Source: Streptomyces sp. NBC_01439
GTDB lineage: Bacteria > Actinomycetota > Actinomycetes > Streptomycetales > Streptomycetaceae
Direction of reading: 5' to 3'
Length of the DNA stretch: 64,000 bases
NCBI RefSeq assembly: GCF_036227605.1
Contig: NZ_CP109487.1
Span: 2,418,001 to 2,482,000 of the forward strand
Shown here: positions 28,146-36,378 of the stretch, piece after piece
Position numbering within the stretch: the stretch's first letter is position 1
Layout of the letters: each line of letters starts with the position of its first letter
Program-made: the position numbers and the translations under genes
Notes under the pieces: generated by a model
Seen by the model: the letters and a program-made list of their open reading frames with translations, nothing else
Database searches by the model: none
What the model was told of the DNA's origin: nothing

Positions 28146-28613
28146 TCATCCAACGGCGCTGGACGCCGCGCGCCGCCGCCGTGCTCGGGCCACCGTCTTC
28201 ATGACCGGCAGAAGCAGGAACAACACGGCACCCGCGCCGGTCGAGGCGGCTAGCAAGGTCGCCCCACCGCCCTCCACGTCGGCCGCGGCGGCGACTGTCT
28301 GCGGATCGTCCGCCCGGTACCGGACGGTGAGGTGCGCGCCCACGGGGTATTTGCTGCCACTACTGCCTGGGGGCAAGGCCGCCACGACGGTGCGGTCCTG
28401 CGCCTCGAAGGCGACCGAGCACTGTCCCAGCGCGCACGTGCCGCGGGTATGCATGGTGGCGTCGGCGCGCACACCGTCGCGGAGCGAGCGCAGATGCTGG
28501 GCCTGGGGAATCAGTACCAGGGCCGACAGTGCGCCCAGGAGTAGTGCGAGACCGAGCCACACGAAGACTTCCGTACGATGCCCGGCGCCTGCACGTACCG
28601 TCTCGTCCACCAT
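28146..28613 (-). CDS. DUF3592-like membrane protein
   Basis: A 155-residue protein with two transmembrane helices (about 15-38 and 125-145) flanking an extracytoplasmic beta-rich domain with two cysteines (CALGQCSVAFEAQDRTVVAAL, then VGAHLTVRYRADDP). This is the DUF3592 layout. The function of the family is unknown. It reads opposite to the recombinase fragments that surround it and lies between two imperfect direct repeats, so it appears to have arrived with the segment that split recombinase 2. No frame damage is seen. Confidence 0.7.
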   Translation of the reverse strand: MVDETVRAGAGHRTEVFVWLGLALLLGALSALVLIPQAQHLRSLRDGVRADATMHTRGTCALGQCSVAFEAQDRTVVAALPPGSSGSKYPVGAHLTVRYRADDPQTVAAAADVEGGGATLLAASTGAGAVLFLLLPVMKTVARARRRRAASSAVG

Positions 28614-28815
28614 GTTCCCTACCCCCGTATGCCCTGCTCACGTAAGGGGCAACAGTATGTGGGGCTCCGCGGCGGGGTCACCCGCTGCTGGCGGCACCCA
28701 TGAGCCGGTCCGGTTGCCGGACATCGGCAGAACGGGTGGCCCGAGCGACCCCGTTGCCACGGTCGTCCATACAGCCAGCACCTCAAGCCCATCAGGCACT
28801 TCGCCAAGGTTCACC

Positions 28816-28835
28816 CTGACAAGCCGAAGTCAGTA
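28816..28835 (+). repeat. Right copy of imperfect direct repeat
   Basis: The 20 bases ctgacaagccgaagtcagta are the second copy of the repeat at 28096-28115. Homology to the recombinase C-terminus resumes within or directly after this copy. Confidence 0.55.
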
Positions 28836-29188
28836 TCGCCGGACGAGCACGCCCGCTCGACGACCTCACGATGAAACTGCTGCTGGACTGGCTGGAGCAC
28901 CGGCGACGCCGGTGGCCGAACACGGCAAACCTGCACTTGCTGATCAACAACCAGACCGCCATGAAGACCAGCCGCGCAAGCAACCACTGGATCAGCGCGG
29001 CGATGCGCGGCCAGGACGCGACGCTGGAGCGGCTCCGCGTCGACCGGCAGCTCGAAGAGGCCCTCACCCACGGGCCGGACCCGCTCCACCTCGCCGAGGT
29101 GTTCGGGCTCGACGAGAAAACCGCGATGCGCTACGCGGACTCCGCACGAGCACTACTGGAACAGGCCGCTGAACAGCAGCTTCTATGA
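28824..29188 (+). pseudogene. Recombinase 2, C-terminal part
   Basis: From about 28824 the frame reads EVSIAGRARPLDDLTMKLLL and goes on with DWLEHRRRRWPNTANLHLLI, LERLRVDRQLEEALTHGPDP and FGLDEKTAMRYADSARALLE. This is the C-terminus of the same zinc-ribbon recombinase family whose N-terminus is at 27048-28018. An ATG at 28871 could give a 105-residue product, but it would lack all catalytic residues before this point. Together with the upstream piece it shows that the gene was split and its core replaced. Confidence 0.65.
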
Positions 29189-29232
29189 AATCTGCTCGAC
29201 CGGGACGCACCCTGAAGGGAATAATCGGGCCG

Positions 29233-29742
29233 GTGACGTCGACCGAAGCAGCAGCAAGCGCCCTACAGGACCATGCCACCCTCTGGAGCGTGGGAGAAGC
29301 CCGTGCGAGCGACGTGGTCGATGCGGCCTGCGATGCGCTCGTCGCCGGACTCGACACCCCCGGCCTTCGTATCCTTGCCGCCTGCACACGTGCCGAGGCG
29401 GACTATGACGTCCACGATCTGCTTCCCGCAGCACTCGACGAACTCGGCCTCACCTTCTATTCGCTGGCAAGCGATGCCGGCCAAGAAGCCGCCGCCCGCG
29501 CGCTCGCACGCCGCATGCTCGCCGGCGAGCTGACACCTGGGGAGTTCACTTTCCGGATTCACCGGCGCTACGGACATGAGCTGCCCCTGACTGAGCGGCT
29601 CGCCGAACTCGACGACGAGTACGACGTCCTCGAATACGGCGACAGAACAGCGGCACAGGTCGATGCCGAGGTCACGGCCGAAGCCCGCCGCCTCGCAGCC
29701 CACCCCCACGTTCCCGCCGAACCCACGGGCACGCTCGGCTGA
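29233..29742 (+). CDS. Conserved hypothetical protein following the recombinase unit
   Basis: About 169 residues, acidic and helical, with no signal peptide or membrane segment. I do not recognise a named family. Features are LWSVGEARASDVVDAACDAL near the start and a middle with RRMLAGELTPGEFTFRIHRR. The GTG at 29233 is chosen for the natural-looking N-terminus (VTSTEAAASAL). An ATG at 29185 overlapping the recombinase stop (ATGA) is the alternative, and if used would make it a fourth coupled gene of the unit. It may be accessory cargo of the decayed element. Confidence 0.6.
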   Translation: MTSTEAAASALQDHATLWSVGEARASDVVDAACDALVAGLDTPGLRILAACTRAEADYDVHDLLPAALDELGLTFYSLASDAGQEAAARALARRMLAGELTPGEFTFRIHRRYGHELPLTERLAELDDEYDVLEYGDRTAAQVDAEVTAEARRLAAHPHVPAEPTGTLG

Positions 29743-29970
29743 TGCACACGGATCGACCCGCGGGTTCCCGCTGAACAGGCTTCAGTTTCCCTGAACCCAC
29801 GGGGCTCTCCGGGTGTGAGTGGTTGCCGTACGGAAAGTGCCGCTGAGATTGATCTTGCTCCTGCTGGGCTACTTCGCGGGGGCTTCGAGCTGGCGGGGGC
29901 CGCCGACCCGCGTCAAGCCTTCTCGGCATGTGGAGTTGACGTCCCACGTGTACTCGGGTCTCCTGCTGCG

Positions 29971-30411
29971 ATGTCTGACCTTCGCTTCCAAGAGCCCGAC
30001 TGCGATGCCACTCTCAAGGACTGGCAGCACGTCCACAACACGATCATCCCCACCCACGTCTTGTCGTTGGAAGAGGTGCGGGAACGTTCCGAGCGTCACC
30101 GCCTGGAGATCGCGCACCTCGATGACACCCTCGTGGGCTGCAGTACGGTGCGCCCGCCGACGGATGACACGCGGACGGCGACGGTGATCGCCAGGGTGCT
30201 CGCCGCGCACCGTGGACAAGGGTTCGGGGAGGCCCTCTATCTGCGGGGGCTGCACCGGGCGCGGGAGTTGGGCGCCAGGGTGATCGAGACCGTCGTCCTG
30301 TCATCGAACCACGACGGCCTGCGGTTTGCGCTGGAGCACGGGTTCGTCGAGACCGAGCGCTACCTGCTGCCGGGGGACACCATCCCCTGGATCGACTTGC
30401 GGCTCTCCTGA
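29971..30411 (+). CDS. GNAT-family N-acetyltransferase
   Basis: A 146-residue single-domain GNAT protein. The acetyl-CoA loop is ARVLAAHRGQGFGEALYLRG (about 70-90), followed by the beta-bulge segment ETVVLSSNHDGLRFALEHGF, where an asparagine in the usual position contacts CoA. The ATG at 29971 begins the conserved part; an upstream extension to 29815 has no homology and no ribosome binding site. The substrate is unknown. It is a monocistronic gene in a gene-poor stretch. Confidence 0.78.
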   Translation: MSDLRFQEPDCDATLKDWQHVHNTIIPTHVLSLEEVRERSERHRLEIAHLDDTLVGCSTVRPPTDDTRTATVIARVLAAHRGQGFGEALYLRGLHRARELGARVIETVVLSSNHDGLRFALEHGFVETERYLLPGDTIPWIDLRLS

Positions 30412-30555
30412 GCACGACCGGCCCGAAGGACGTCACCCCGCGGCCCGTGCCCGTGAATTCACCAATCGGTCCCGTTCCGGTCGCCCGTGCCGTTCGGCCG
30501 CTGACGGGCGGCCTGGTGCGCGGAGCGTTCCGACCCGTCGATAACCTGCGTCCTC

Positions 30556-30990
30556 ATGATGCGTGCGTGGATGTTGCCGATGCTGTTCGGGGCCGGTGGA
30601 GCGGTCGTCTCGGTCGGCCTGGTCTTGAGCGGGAGCCCCGGCCCGGCCGCGGCGCTCCTCCTGGTGTTCGTGCTGCTGGCCGGCGTGCACTCGCCCCTGA
30701 TGTTCCCGCGGTCGATCGGTGCGCCCGAGGCGCAGCGCCGCAGCGCGGCCGACGGCCGGCCGGTCGTCTTCTGGCGGCCGGGCTGCACGTACTGCATACG
30801 GCTGCGCATCCGGCTGGGCCGCAGCGCCCACCAACTCCACTGGGTCGACATCTGGAGCGACCCCGCAGGAGCCGCAGTGGTCAGGGCGGCCAACGACGGG
30901 AACGAGACCGTGCCGACCGTCCTCGTCGCGGGCCGGCCGCACACCAACCCGGATCCCGCATGGGTGCGCGGACGGCTCGGACGGCCCTAG
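30556..30990 (+). CDS. Membrane-anchored glutaredoxin-like protein
   Basis: A 144-residue protein with one or two N-terminal transmembrane segments (about 5-52). After these comes a thioredoxin-fold domain of the mycoredoxin/glutaredoxin type with CTYC in VVFWRPGCTYCIRLRIRL and the cis-proline segment TVPTVLVAGRPHTNPDP. Mycoredoxins use mycothiol in actinobacteria to reduce mixed disulfides, and the redox domain is expected on the cytoplasmic side. Two adjacent ATGs at 30556 and 30559 are possible starts. Confidence 0.8.
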   Translation: MMRAWMLPMLFGAGGAVVSVGLVLSGSPGPAAALLLVFVLLAGVHSPLMFPRSIGAPEAQRRSAADGRPVVFWRPGCTYCIRLRIRLGRSAHQLHWVDIWSDPAGAAVVRAANDGNETVPTVLVAGRPHTNPDPAWVRGRLGRP

Positions 30991-31023
30991 CCTTCCGCGT
31001 GCCCGGAATCCGTACCGCCCCGG

Positions 31024-32397
31024 CTACGCCTCCCAGACCGCGGCGGCCGTGCGGTCGTCGGCGTACCCCTTGAGCCGGAGCTGGATGTCCGCGAGGAACG
31101 CCGCGAGGCCCGGCGGTTCCTGACGGGACCAGCGGGCGGCGAGTTCCGCCGGGAGCGCGGCCTCCTCACGCATCGGTTCCGACAGGCCCCCGGAGCACAG
31201 CAGCAGGGTGTCCCCGGGCCGGGCCACGGCCGCGCGGAAGCGGAAACCGCCGTCCGCGTCCTCGGCCGGCCCGGCGGGCTCCAGGTCCTGCCACTGCCCT
31301 GCACGGAGCCGGAAGAGGCCGCCCGCGCCCGCTCCGAAGCAGACCCGGGTGCGGCACTGCGGGTCCACCGGGAGCAGCAGCCCGCGCAGTCCGGCGGTGT
31401 ACGCCGGTTCCGCGAGCCCCAGCTCGGCGGCGTGGGCCCGCAGTCGCCCGTACCCCCGGTCGGTGAGTCGTTGCAGGCCCGAGCGCAGGGCGTCGCGGCG
31501 CCCGGCGCGAATGTCGTCGGCCAGCCGCTCCTGGCTGCGCCCGACGGCCGACGCGACGGTGCGGCACAGTTCGGCGGCGGCCTCGGCGGCCCCGGGGGCG
31601 GCCCGGTCCCCGCCCGCGAGGGCCACCAGGACCAGCGCGTCGTCGCCGCTGCCGAAGCGGGCGGTGAGCAGGAAGTCGCGGCGGGCCTCGCCGCGGTAGC
31701 GGGCGGAGTCCCCGCGCAGGGAGGCGGCGCGCAGGGTGTAGGTGCCGTAGCGGGCCCCCTCCAGGACGGTGTCCGGGGTCAGTTCCTCGATGGCGGCCGG
31801 GTCGGTGGGCGGGAGGGCGCCCGGCTCGGCGGCGTAGGTGGGAGCGCGGTCGCCCAGGTGGGAGACCTCGGGTCGGACGGCCTCCGGTCCGTCCGCCACC
31901 GGCTCGGCCACCGGCCCGGACTCGGCCACCGGCGCCGGCTGCTGCGGCTGCAGCTGCTGCGGGGCCGGATCGAACCAGGCATCGGGGCTCGGCGAGTCCG
32001 GGTGCCGCACCGGCAACTCGGGCCCGCGCACCGGTGGTACGGCCACGCCCCCGAGCGCGTACCCCGTGGCGTCGCCCGCCCGGGGATCCCTCGGCGGCGG
32101 GAGGTCGGGCAGGGTCGGGGTGGGCGCCGGCTCCCCCTGCCGGGGGCCGGGCAGCAGCGACTCCGGGGCCCGCGGAGGTTCCGGGGCCCGCGGAGGTTCC
32201 GGCGGGCCCGGATCCGGCGCGAGGTCCGGCGCCGGGCCCGCGGCAGAGGCCGCGACCGGCACCGGTGCCGGGTCCGTCGTGACGCCCGCCGCCGAGCGGA
32301 ACCGCTTGTCCAGGGTGTCCCCCGGGTCGGGTTCCGCTCCCGCGTCCGGGCCCTCGTAGAGCTTCTGCCACCAGTCGTCCGCGCCCTGCTGACTCAT
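31024..32397 (-). CDS. Degenerate PP2C-type phosphatase domain protein
   Basis: A 457-residue protein. Residues about 1-200 are a low-complexity Pro/Ala/Gly-rich region. The C-terminal half (about 210-455) has the PP2C layout, with RRDFLLTARFGSGDDALVLVAL and PGDTLLLCSGGLSEPM. In active PP2C enzymes the second motif reads SDGL and an earlier DGxGG binds metal; here these are SGGL and ALAGG, so two metal-binding aspartates seem lost. It may be a non-catalytic binding protein or a divergent enzyme. The ATG at 32397 (MSQQGADDWW) is the first plausible start. Confidence 0.72.
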   Translation of the reverse strand: MSQQGADDWWQKLYEGPDAGAEPDPGDTLDKRFRSAAGVTTDPAPVPVAASAAGPAPDLAPDPGPPEPPRAPEPPRAPESLLPGPRQGEPAPTPTLPDLPPPRDPRAGDATGYALGGVAVPPVRGPELPVRHPDSPSPDAWFDPAPQQLQPQQPAPVAESGPVAEPVADGPEAVRPEVSHLGDRAPTYAAEPGALPPTDPAAIEELTPDTVLEGARYGTYTLRAASLRGDSARYRGEARRDFLLTARFGSGDDALVLVALAGGDRAAPGAAEAAAELCRTVASAVGRSQERLADDIRAGRRDALRSGLQRLTDRGYGRLRAHAAELGLAEPAYTAGLRGLLLPVDPQCRTRVCFGAGAGGLFRLRAGQWQDLEPAGPAEDADGGFRFRAAVARPGDTLLLCSGGLSEPMREEAALPAELAARWSRQEPPGLAAFLADIQLRLKGYADDRTAAAVWEA

Positions 32398-32941
32398 GGC
32401 TCCATTCTCTGTCCCCCACGGGGGCGGAAAACGCCGAATGCACGAAAAGGGTCCGCCGGGCCGCCGTCCTCCGACTCCCTTCCGATTCACTCGTACAAGT
32501 CGGCCTACGCCGTACGTCCGTACGATCGTTTGGGTGACCGTGGCGCCCTTCGCATGGGTCAGTTCGGCCTTCAGTGACGCGTACTTGCCGCAGGCGCCGG
32601 CGTGGTCGACGACCGCGCCCCACCGGGCGGCAGCCCTCGCGGCCCGTGGCACCGGGCCCGATGCCCTGGCCGTTCGCCGGAGTGACCGTCTTCGTCCCGT
32701 ACGGCGGGGCCGGTTGCCGCGGGAAGGGGATCCCCAGCCCCTGCGGGTACGCCGGCGCGTCGAATGCCGTACGCGATATCGGACGCATCGCTCTCCCCTG
32801 GTGCATTCCGGCCAACTGCTGCGTTGCCCGGTGAAAGCGCCGCGTAAATGGCCTCTGGCCAGCGGATGTTGGTGCTGCGATGGCGTCACCTTGGCAGAGT
32901 GGAGTCGGGTGCGGCGATGATGTCCGCGGCGGGTTTGCGCC
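32398..32941. other. 544-bp region without a convincing gene
   Basis: Open frames exist on both strands but none shows family similarity or Streptomyces-like codon bias with a ribosome binding site. It probably holds the divergent promoters of the PP2C-like gene and the downstream regulator, plus possible degraded sequence. Confidence 0.5.
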
Positions 32942-33970
32942 GTGGCCGCTTCCCGCCGGGCGCGTGTCGAAAGGTGGGTGAACGAGTTGCTGGGTGCCAT
33001 AGGCCTGGACGAGGGCCAGGAGTCGGCGTACCGCGCGCTGGTCGCGCTGGGGGCCGCGGAGGTACCCGACCTCGCGCACCGGCTGACGCTGCCGGTGCCG
33101 CAAGCCGAACGAGCCCTGCGCCATCTGGAGCGGCACGGACTGGCGGCGCAGTCCTCGACCCGGCCCGGGCGCTGGGTGGCGGCCCCGCCGGGGGTGGCCC
33201 TCGGGGCCTTGCTGACCCAGCAGCGGCACGAGCTGGAGCAGGCGGAGCTGGCGGCGGCGCTACTGGCCGAGGAGTACCGGGCGGAGGCGACCGAACCGGC
33301 GGTGCACGACCTCGTGGAGGTGGTGCAGGGCGCGAGCGCGGTGGCGCACCGCTTCCACCAGATCCGGCTGGGCGCGGAGAAGGAGGTCTGCGCGCTGGTC
33401 ACCGGCCGGCCGCAGGCGGTGACGGGGACGGGGGCGGACCACGACGCGGCCGACCGGGGCTCGGTGCGCGGGGTCGACTACCGGGTGGTCATCGAGCGGG
33501 AGGTGCTGACCGCGCCGAGCGGGATCCGGGAGGCGTCGACGGCGCTGGCGCGCGGCGAGCAGATCCGGGTGACGGGGCAGGTCCCGACCAAGCTGGTGAT
33601 CGCGGACCGGTCGCTGGCCGTGGTCCCCCTGACGGCCCGCGGGGCGGATCCGGCGGCGCTGGTGGTGCACGCGTCGGGGCTGTTGGAATCCCTGACCGGC
33701 CTGTTCGAGGCGGTGTGGCGGGAGTCGTTGCCGCTGCGGCTGGGGGCGGCCGGTTCGGCCGAGGAGGCCGAAGGCAGCCCCGATGCCACGGACCTGGAGA
33801 TCCTCTCGCTGCTCCTGGCGGGCATGACGGACGCGAGCGTGGCGAAGCACCTGGAGTTGGGGCTGCGGACGGTGCAGCGGCGGGTCAAGGGCCTGATGGA
33901 GCTGACCGGGGTGACGACGCGACTGCAGCTGGGCTGGCACGCGTCCGAGCGGGGCTGGGTGGCCCGATAG
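32942..33970 (+). CDS. TrmB-like/LuxR-type transcriptional regulator
   Basis: About 340 residues. It has an N-terminal winged-helix of the TrmB type (about 15-75, LGAAEVPDLAHRLTLPVPQA and LRHLERHGLAAQSS), a middle ligand-like domain (about 100-270) and a C-terminal LuxR-like helix-turn-helix (TDLEILSLLLAGMTDASVAK then LGLRTVQRRVKGLMELTG). This architecture is common in Streptomyces and often unassigned. The start is uncertain: GTG at 32942 has no clear ribosome binding site, while GTG 32978 or TTG 32987 follow an AAAGGTGG. The target is unknown. Confidence 0.82.
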   Translation: MAASRRARVERWVNELLGAIGLDEGQESAYRALVALGAAEVPDLAHRLTLPVPQAERALRHLERHGLAAQSSTRPGRWVAAPPGVALGALLTQQRHELEQAELAAALLAEEYRAEATEPAVHDLVEVVQGASAVAHRFHQIRLGAEKEVCALVTGRPQAVTGTGADHDAADRGSVRGVDYRVVIEREVLTAPSGIREASTALARGEQIRVTGQVPTKLVIADRSLAVVPLTARGADPAALVVHASGLLESLTGLFEAVWRESLPLRLGAAGSAEEAEGSPDATDLEILSLLLAGMTDASVAKHLELGLRTVQRRVKGLMELTGVTTRLQLGWHASERGWVAR

Positions 33971-33994
33971 CCCCAGGTCGGTCAGGCTGAGCGC

Positions 33995-34477
33995 ATGGAT
34001 CTGCCTCAGCTGCTGCTGGTGGGGCTGGTGCTGCTGCTCGGGGTGGTCGGAGTGCTGATCCCGGGTGTGCCGGGCACCTGGCTGGTGTGGGCGGGGCTGC
34101 TGTGGTGGGCACTGCACGTGCGCTCGGCATCGGCGTGGACCCTGCTGGTCGCGGCGACGGCCCTGCTGTTGGTGGTCCAGGTGGTGAAGTGGCTGCTGCC
34201 GCCCCGGCGGGTGCGGGGGCTGGGCATCACCTCCCGGATGGTGGTGTTCGCGGGGGCCGGGGCGCTCCTGGGCTTCGTCCTGGTGCCGGTGGTGGGGGCG
34301 GTTCCGGGCTTCGTGGGCGGCATCTACCTGTGCGAGCGGCTGCGCCTGGGCACCCACGGCGAGGCCTGGGCGTCGGTGCGGGCGGTGATGCGGGCGGTGG
34401 GGACGAGCGTGCTGGTGGAACTGTTCGCGTGCCTGGTCCTGGTGGGGGCGTGGGTGGGGGTGGTGGTGGCGCAGTAG
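33995..34477 (+). CDS. DUF456 membrane protein
   Basis: A 160-residue hydrophobic protein with about four to five transmembrane helices. The DUF456 pattern is LLLGVVGVLIPGVPGTWLVW near the start, then SRMVVFAGAGALLGFVLVPV and a glycine-rich GAVPGFVGGIYLCERLRLG. The family is of unknown function and located in the cytoplasmic membrane. It starts 24 bases after the preceding regulator gene and probably shares its transcript. Confidence 0.85.
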   Translation: MDLPQLLLVGLVLLLGVVGVLIPGVPGTWLVWAGLLWWALHVRSASAWTLLVAATALLLVVQVVKWLLPPRRVRGLGITSRMVVFAGAGALLGFVLVPVVGAVPGFVGGIYLCERLRLGTHGEAWASVRAVMRAVGTSVLVELFACLVLVGAWVGVVVAQ

Positions 34478-34588
34478 GCGCCCGACGGCCGGCGGCCGGC
34501 GCGGGAGACCGGGGTGCGGCCCGGGGTGCGGCCCTCGCGATCAGGGGATACGCTCTCGGCCCCTGACTCGATCGGTCGTGGAGGCGCC

Positions 34589-34783
34589 ATGGGTACGTCC
34601 GTTCCGGGCACGCCGACCTTCCCCGCCCCACAGCTGCCGGCGGAGGGCGGCGAGCCGGCGTGCCTCCTGCACCTCGTCTGCGACGCATGCGGAAGCCTGG
34701 AGACCGCGCGCGAGGCGCACGGCTGCCCCCAGTGCGGCGCGCCACGCGCCGACGGGGACGACGGGAACCCGGGGCTCCCGTAA
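34589..34783 (+). CDS. Small zinc-ribbon protein (64 aa)
   Basis: A 64-residue protein with a CDACG...CPQCG pair, typical of a structural zinc ribbon, and an unstructured Pro-rich N-terminus. The ATG at 34589 has GTGGAGG directly upstream. No enzyme signature is present; it probably binds nucleic acid or protein. It follows the DUF456 gene by 111 bp. Confidence 0.65.
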   Translation: MGTSVPGTPTFPAPQLPAEGGEPACLLHLVCDACGSLETAREAHGCPQCGAPRADGDDGNPGLP

Positions 34784-34863
34784 CGGCGTTCGGTGCGGGA
34801 GCAGACGCCCGAGCGGGATCTTCGTTTGCTGCAGGGCGCCGGCCTGCCGAACTGCGCGGTGCC

Positions 34864-34974
34864 ATGGGCTACGACTTCGACCGGCTGCGCGTCCGGCTCC
34901 GCTCCCGGGGCATCACAGCGTGCGTCGCCCGCGAGGGCGCCGATCCTTCCCAGCACCCCTGCGACCGCCGGGCC
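34864..34974 (+). pseudogene. IS5-type transposase fragment
   Basis: The frame reads MGYDFDRLRVRLRSRGITAC followed by VAREGADPSQ, resembling the GYD.D.LR..LR.RGI stretch near the C-terminus of IS5-family transposases. Only about 35 codons remain; no inverted repeats or other transposase parts are seen in the 230-bp gap. It is a weak but recognisable relic of an insertion sequence. Confidence 0.45.
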
Positions 34975-35017
34975 CCCGATGGAGGGCGATCCTCGGCATC
35001 ACCCTCAGTCACGGGAT

Positions 35018-35242
35018 TCAGCGCTTGACGATGACGTAGACCTTGTCCGGCTCGCGCAGCGTCATCAGGCCCCCCGAAATCAAGCAGGCGATGAAGGAGA
35101 CCAGCATCCCCCAGGGCGACCACGTGGCGACCGAGATGATCAGCCCGAGGACGCTGAGCCCCAGGATGAACGGGGACATCCACACGAGCAGACCCAGGAG
35201 CAGGAATCCCAGGAGGATGTCGAGCCAGAGCATGCCGGTCAT
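35018..35242 (-). CDS. Small membrane protein (74 aa)
   Basis: A 74-residue hydrophobic protein with two to three transmembrane helices (LDILLGFLLLGLLVW, ILGLSVLGLIISVATW, MLVSFIACLISGGLM) and a short basic C-terminal tail. The ATG at 35242 has GGGGGA six bases upstream. I do not recognise a family. It may be a membrane stress or accessory peptide; nothing nearby explains it. Confidence 0.6.
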   Translation of the reverse strand: MTGMLWLDILLGFLLLGLLVWMSPFILGLSVLGLIISVATWSPWGMLVSFIACLISGGLMTLREPDKVYVIVKR

Positions 35243-35331
35243 CTGAGTCCCCCACAATTCTTCATGTACGCAACCTCATCGCATTGCCTTGTGTGACCGG
35301 GGTTCTGCGTCCCCGGAACGCCGACGGAGGG

Positions 35332-35697
35332 CTAGGGCGCCTCGCGCCGCGGCTGGGGCGGCGAATAGGCCCTGAGCAGCGCGTCCAGGGCGGTGTCACG
35401 GTACCGAAGTTCCCGCAGGATCCAGCCCTGGAGCTGCTCTTGCAGTGCGGCGAGCCCGGCGTTGTCATCGGCTTCGAGGCAATCGACGACCCTCTTCTGC
35501 CAGTCTTCCAACTTCCACATGTGATGGTTCTCCTCGTGCGACGAACGGGCGCCGGCCAGGAAGAAGGTCAGCGTCATGTGGTGGTTCTTCCACTCCTTGC
35601 CGACGGCCTCGGCCGTGACCAGTGCCGCCACCCGCTGGGCATGCTCAGCCGCCGAGTTGTCCGCCGGGTCGATGTTCTCGCTCACCGCTTTGATCAT
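35332..35697 (-). CDS. Hypothetical protein (121 aa) behind a repeated operator
   Basis: A 121-residue, mostly helical protein rich in Glu, His and Trp (HHMTLTFFLAGARSSHEENH, MWKLEDWQKRVVDCLEADDN). There is no signal peptide. I do not recognise a family; the His/Glu content could fit a small metal-binding bundle, but this is only an impression. Directly upstream lie three copies of a 9-base cgacgataa motif, so the gene is probably under a specific repressor, perhaps itself. Confidence 0.6.
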   Translation of the reverse strand: MIKAVSENIDPADNSAAEHAQRVAALVTAEAVGKEWKNHHMTLTFFLAGARSSHEENHHMWKLEDWQKRVVDCLEADDNAGLAALQEQLQGWILRELRYRDTALDALLRAYSPPQPRREAP

Positions 35698-35701
35698 GGA
35701 A

Positions 35702-35735
35702 CGACGATAACCTATTTTCGTCGAAGCGACGATAA
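35702..35735. promoter_or_regulatory. Operator-like array of cgacgataa motifs
   Basis: Two direct copies of cgacgataa (35702-35710 and 35727-35735) flank an inverted copy with one mismatch (35715-35723). The array begins 4 bases upstream of the minus-strand ATG at 35697, where bound protein would block transcription or translation. Confidence 0.5.
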
Positions 35736-35876
35736 AGGGGTCTTCTCTCGCCGGCGCTACGCCGGGTCGTCCGCAGCACAGACGGCCCAGGCCGTCTCTT
35801 CCGGATCTTGCCGGGCGAGACGGCCTAGGACCGTAGCCCGATGCGGGGGCCGGCGGTGGCTGCGAGGCTGGTCGGC

Positions 35877-36248
35877 ATGACGGACTTCAAGGGTTTCAGC
35901 GAGGCCGAACTGGCTTACCTGCGCTCCCAGCACCTGGGCCGCCTGGCCACGGTGGACGCGGCCGGGCGGCCGCAGGCGAATCCGGTGGGCTTCTTCCCCC
36001 AGGAGGACGGGACGATCCTGGTGGGCGGAATGGCGATGGGCACGACGAAGAAGTGGCGCAACCTGCACGGGAACCCCCGGCTGTCGCTGGTCGTGGACGA
36101 CCTGGTGAGCACCCGGCCGTGGCGGGTGCGCGGCATCGAGATCCGGGGCCGCGCCACGCTGGAGACGGGCCCGCACGCGTTGGGCCCCCATTTCAGCCCG
36201 GAGGTGATCCGGATCCACCCGGAACGCGTCCACGCGTGGGGGCTCTGA
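35877..36248 (+). CDS. PPOX-class F420-dependent oxidoreductase
   Basis: A 123-residue split-barrel flavin/deazaflavin-binding protein of the pyridoxamine 5'-phosphate oxidase superfamily, F420-binding type (MSMEG-like). Signature segments are AYLRSQHLGRLATVDAAGRP at the N-terminus, GTTKKWRNLHGNPRLSLVVDD in the middle and EIRGRATLE. Such proteins use reduced F420 to reduce small quinones or other acceptors. The ATG at 35877 is the family start. It is divergent from the hypothetical gene at 35332-35697, 179 bp away. Confidence 0.88.
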   Translation: MTDFKGFSEAELAYLRSQHLGRLATVDAAGRPQANPVGFFPQEDGTILVGGMAMGTTKKWRNLHGNPRLSLVVDDLVSTRPWRVRGIEIRGRATLETGPHALGPHFSPEVIRIHPERVHAWGL

Positions 36249-36378
36249 CCATCCTCGGGAACCGCCGGTGTGCGGGTGGCCGACCGTCGCCGTACGGATC
36301 CCGACGCTGACGCTCTGTTTAGGGGCGGAGCAGCGACAGTAGGGGGTCGGGCTTGTGACGCTGTGAGGGGGAGTACCG

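Noticed and set aside
28619..28807. 62-codon minus-strand frame in the recombinase gap
   Set aside because: No ribosome binding site or similarity; antisense to the region leading into recombinase 2.
30850..36300. Possible tRNA or rRNA genes in gene-poor stretches
   Set aside because: I looked for cloverleaf patterns and CCA ends here and elsewhere in the window and found none I could support.
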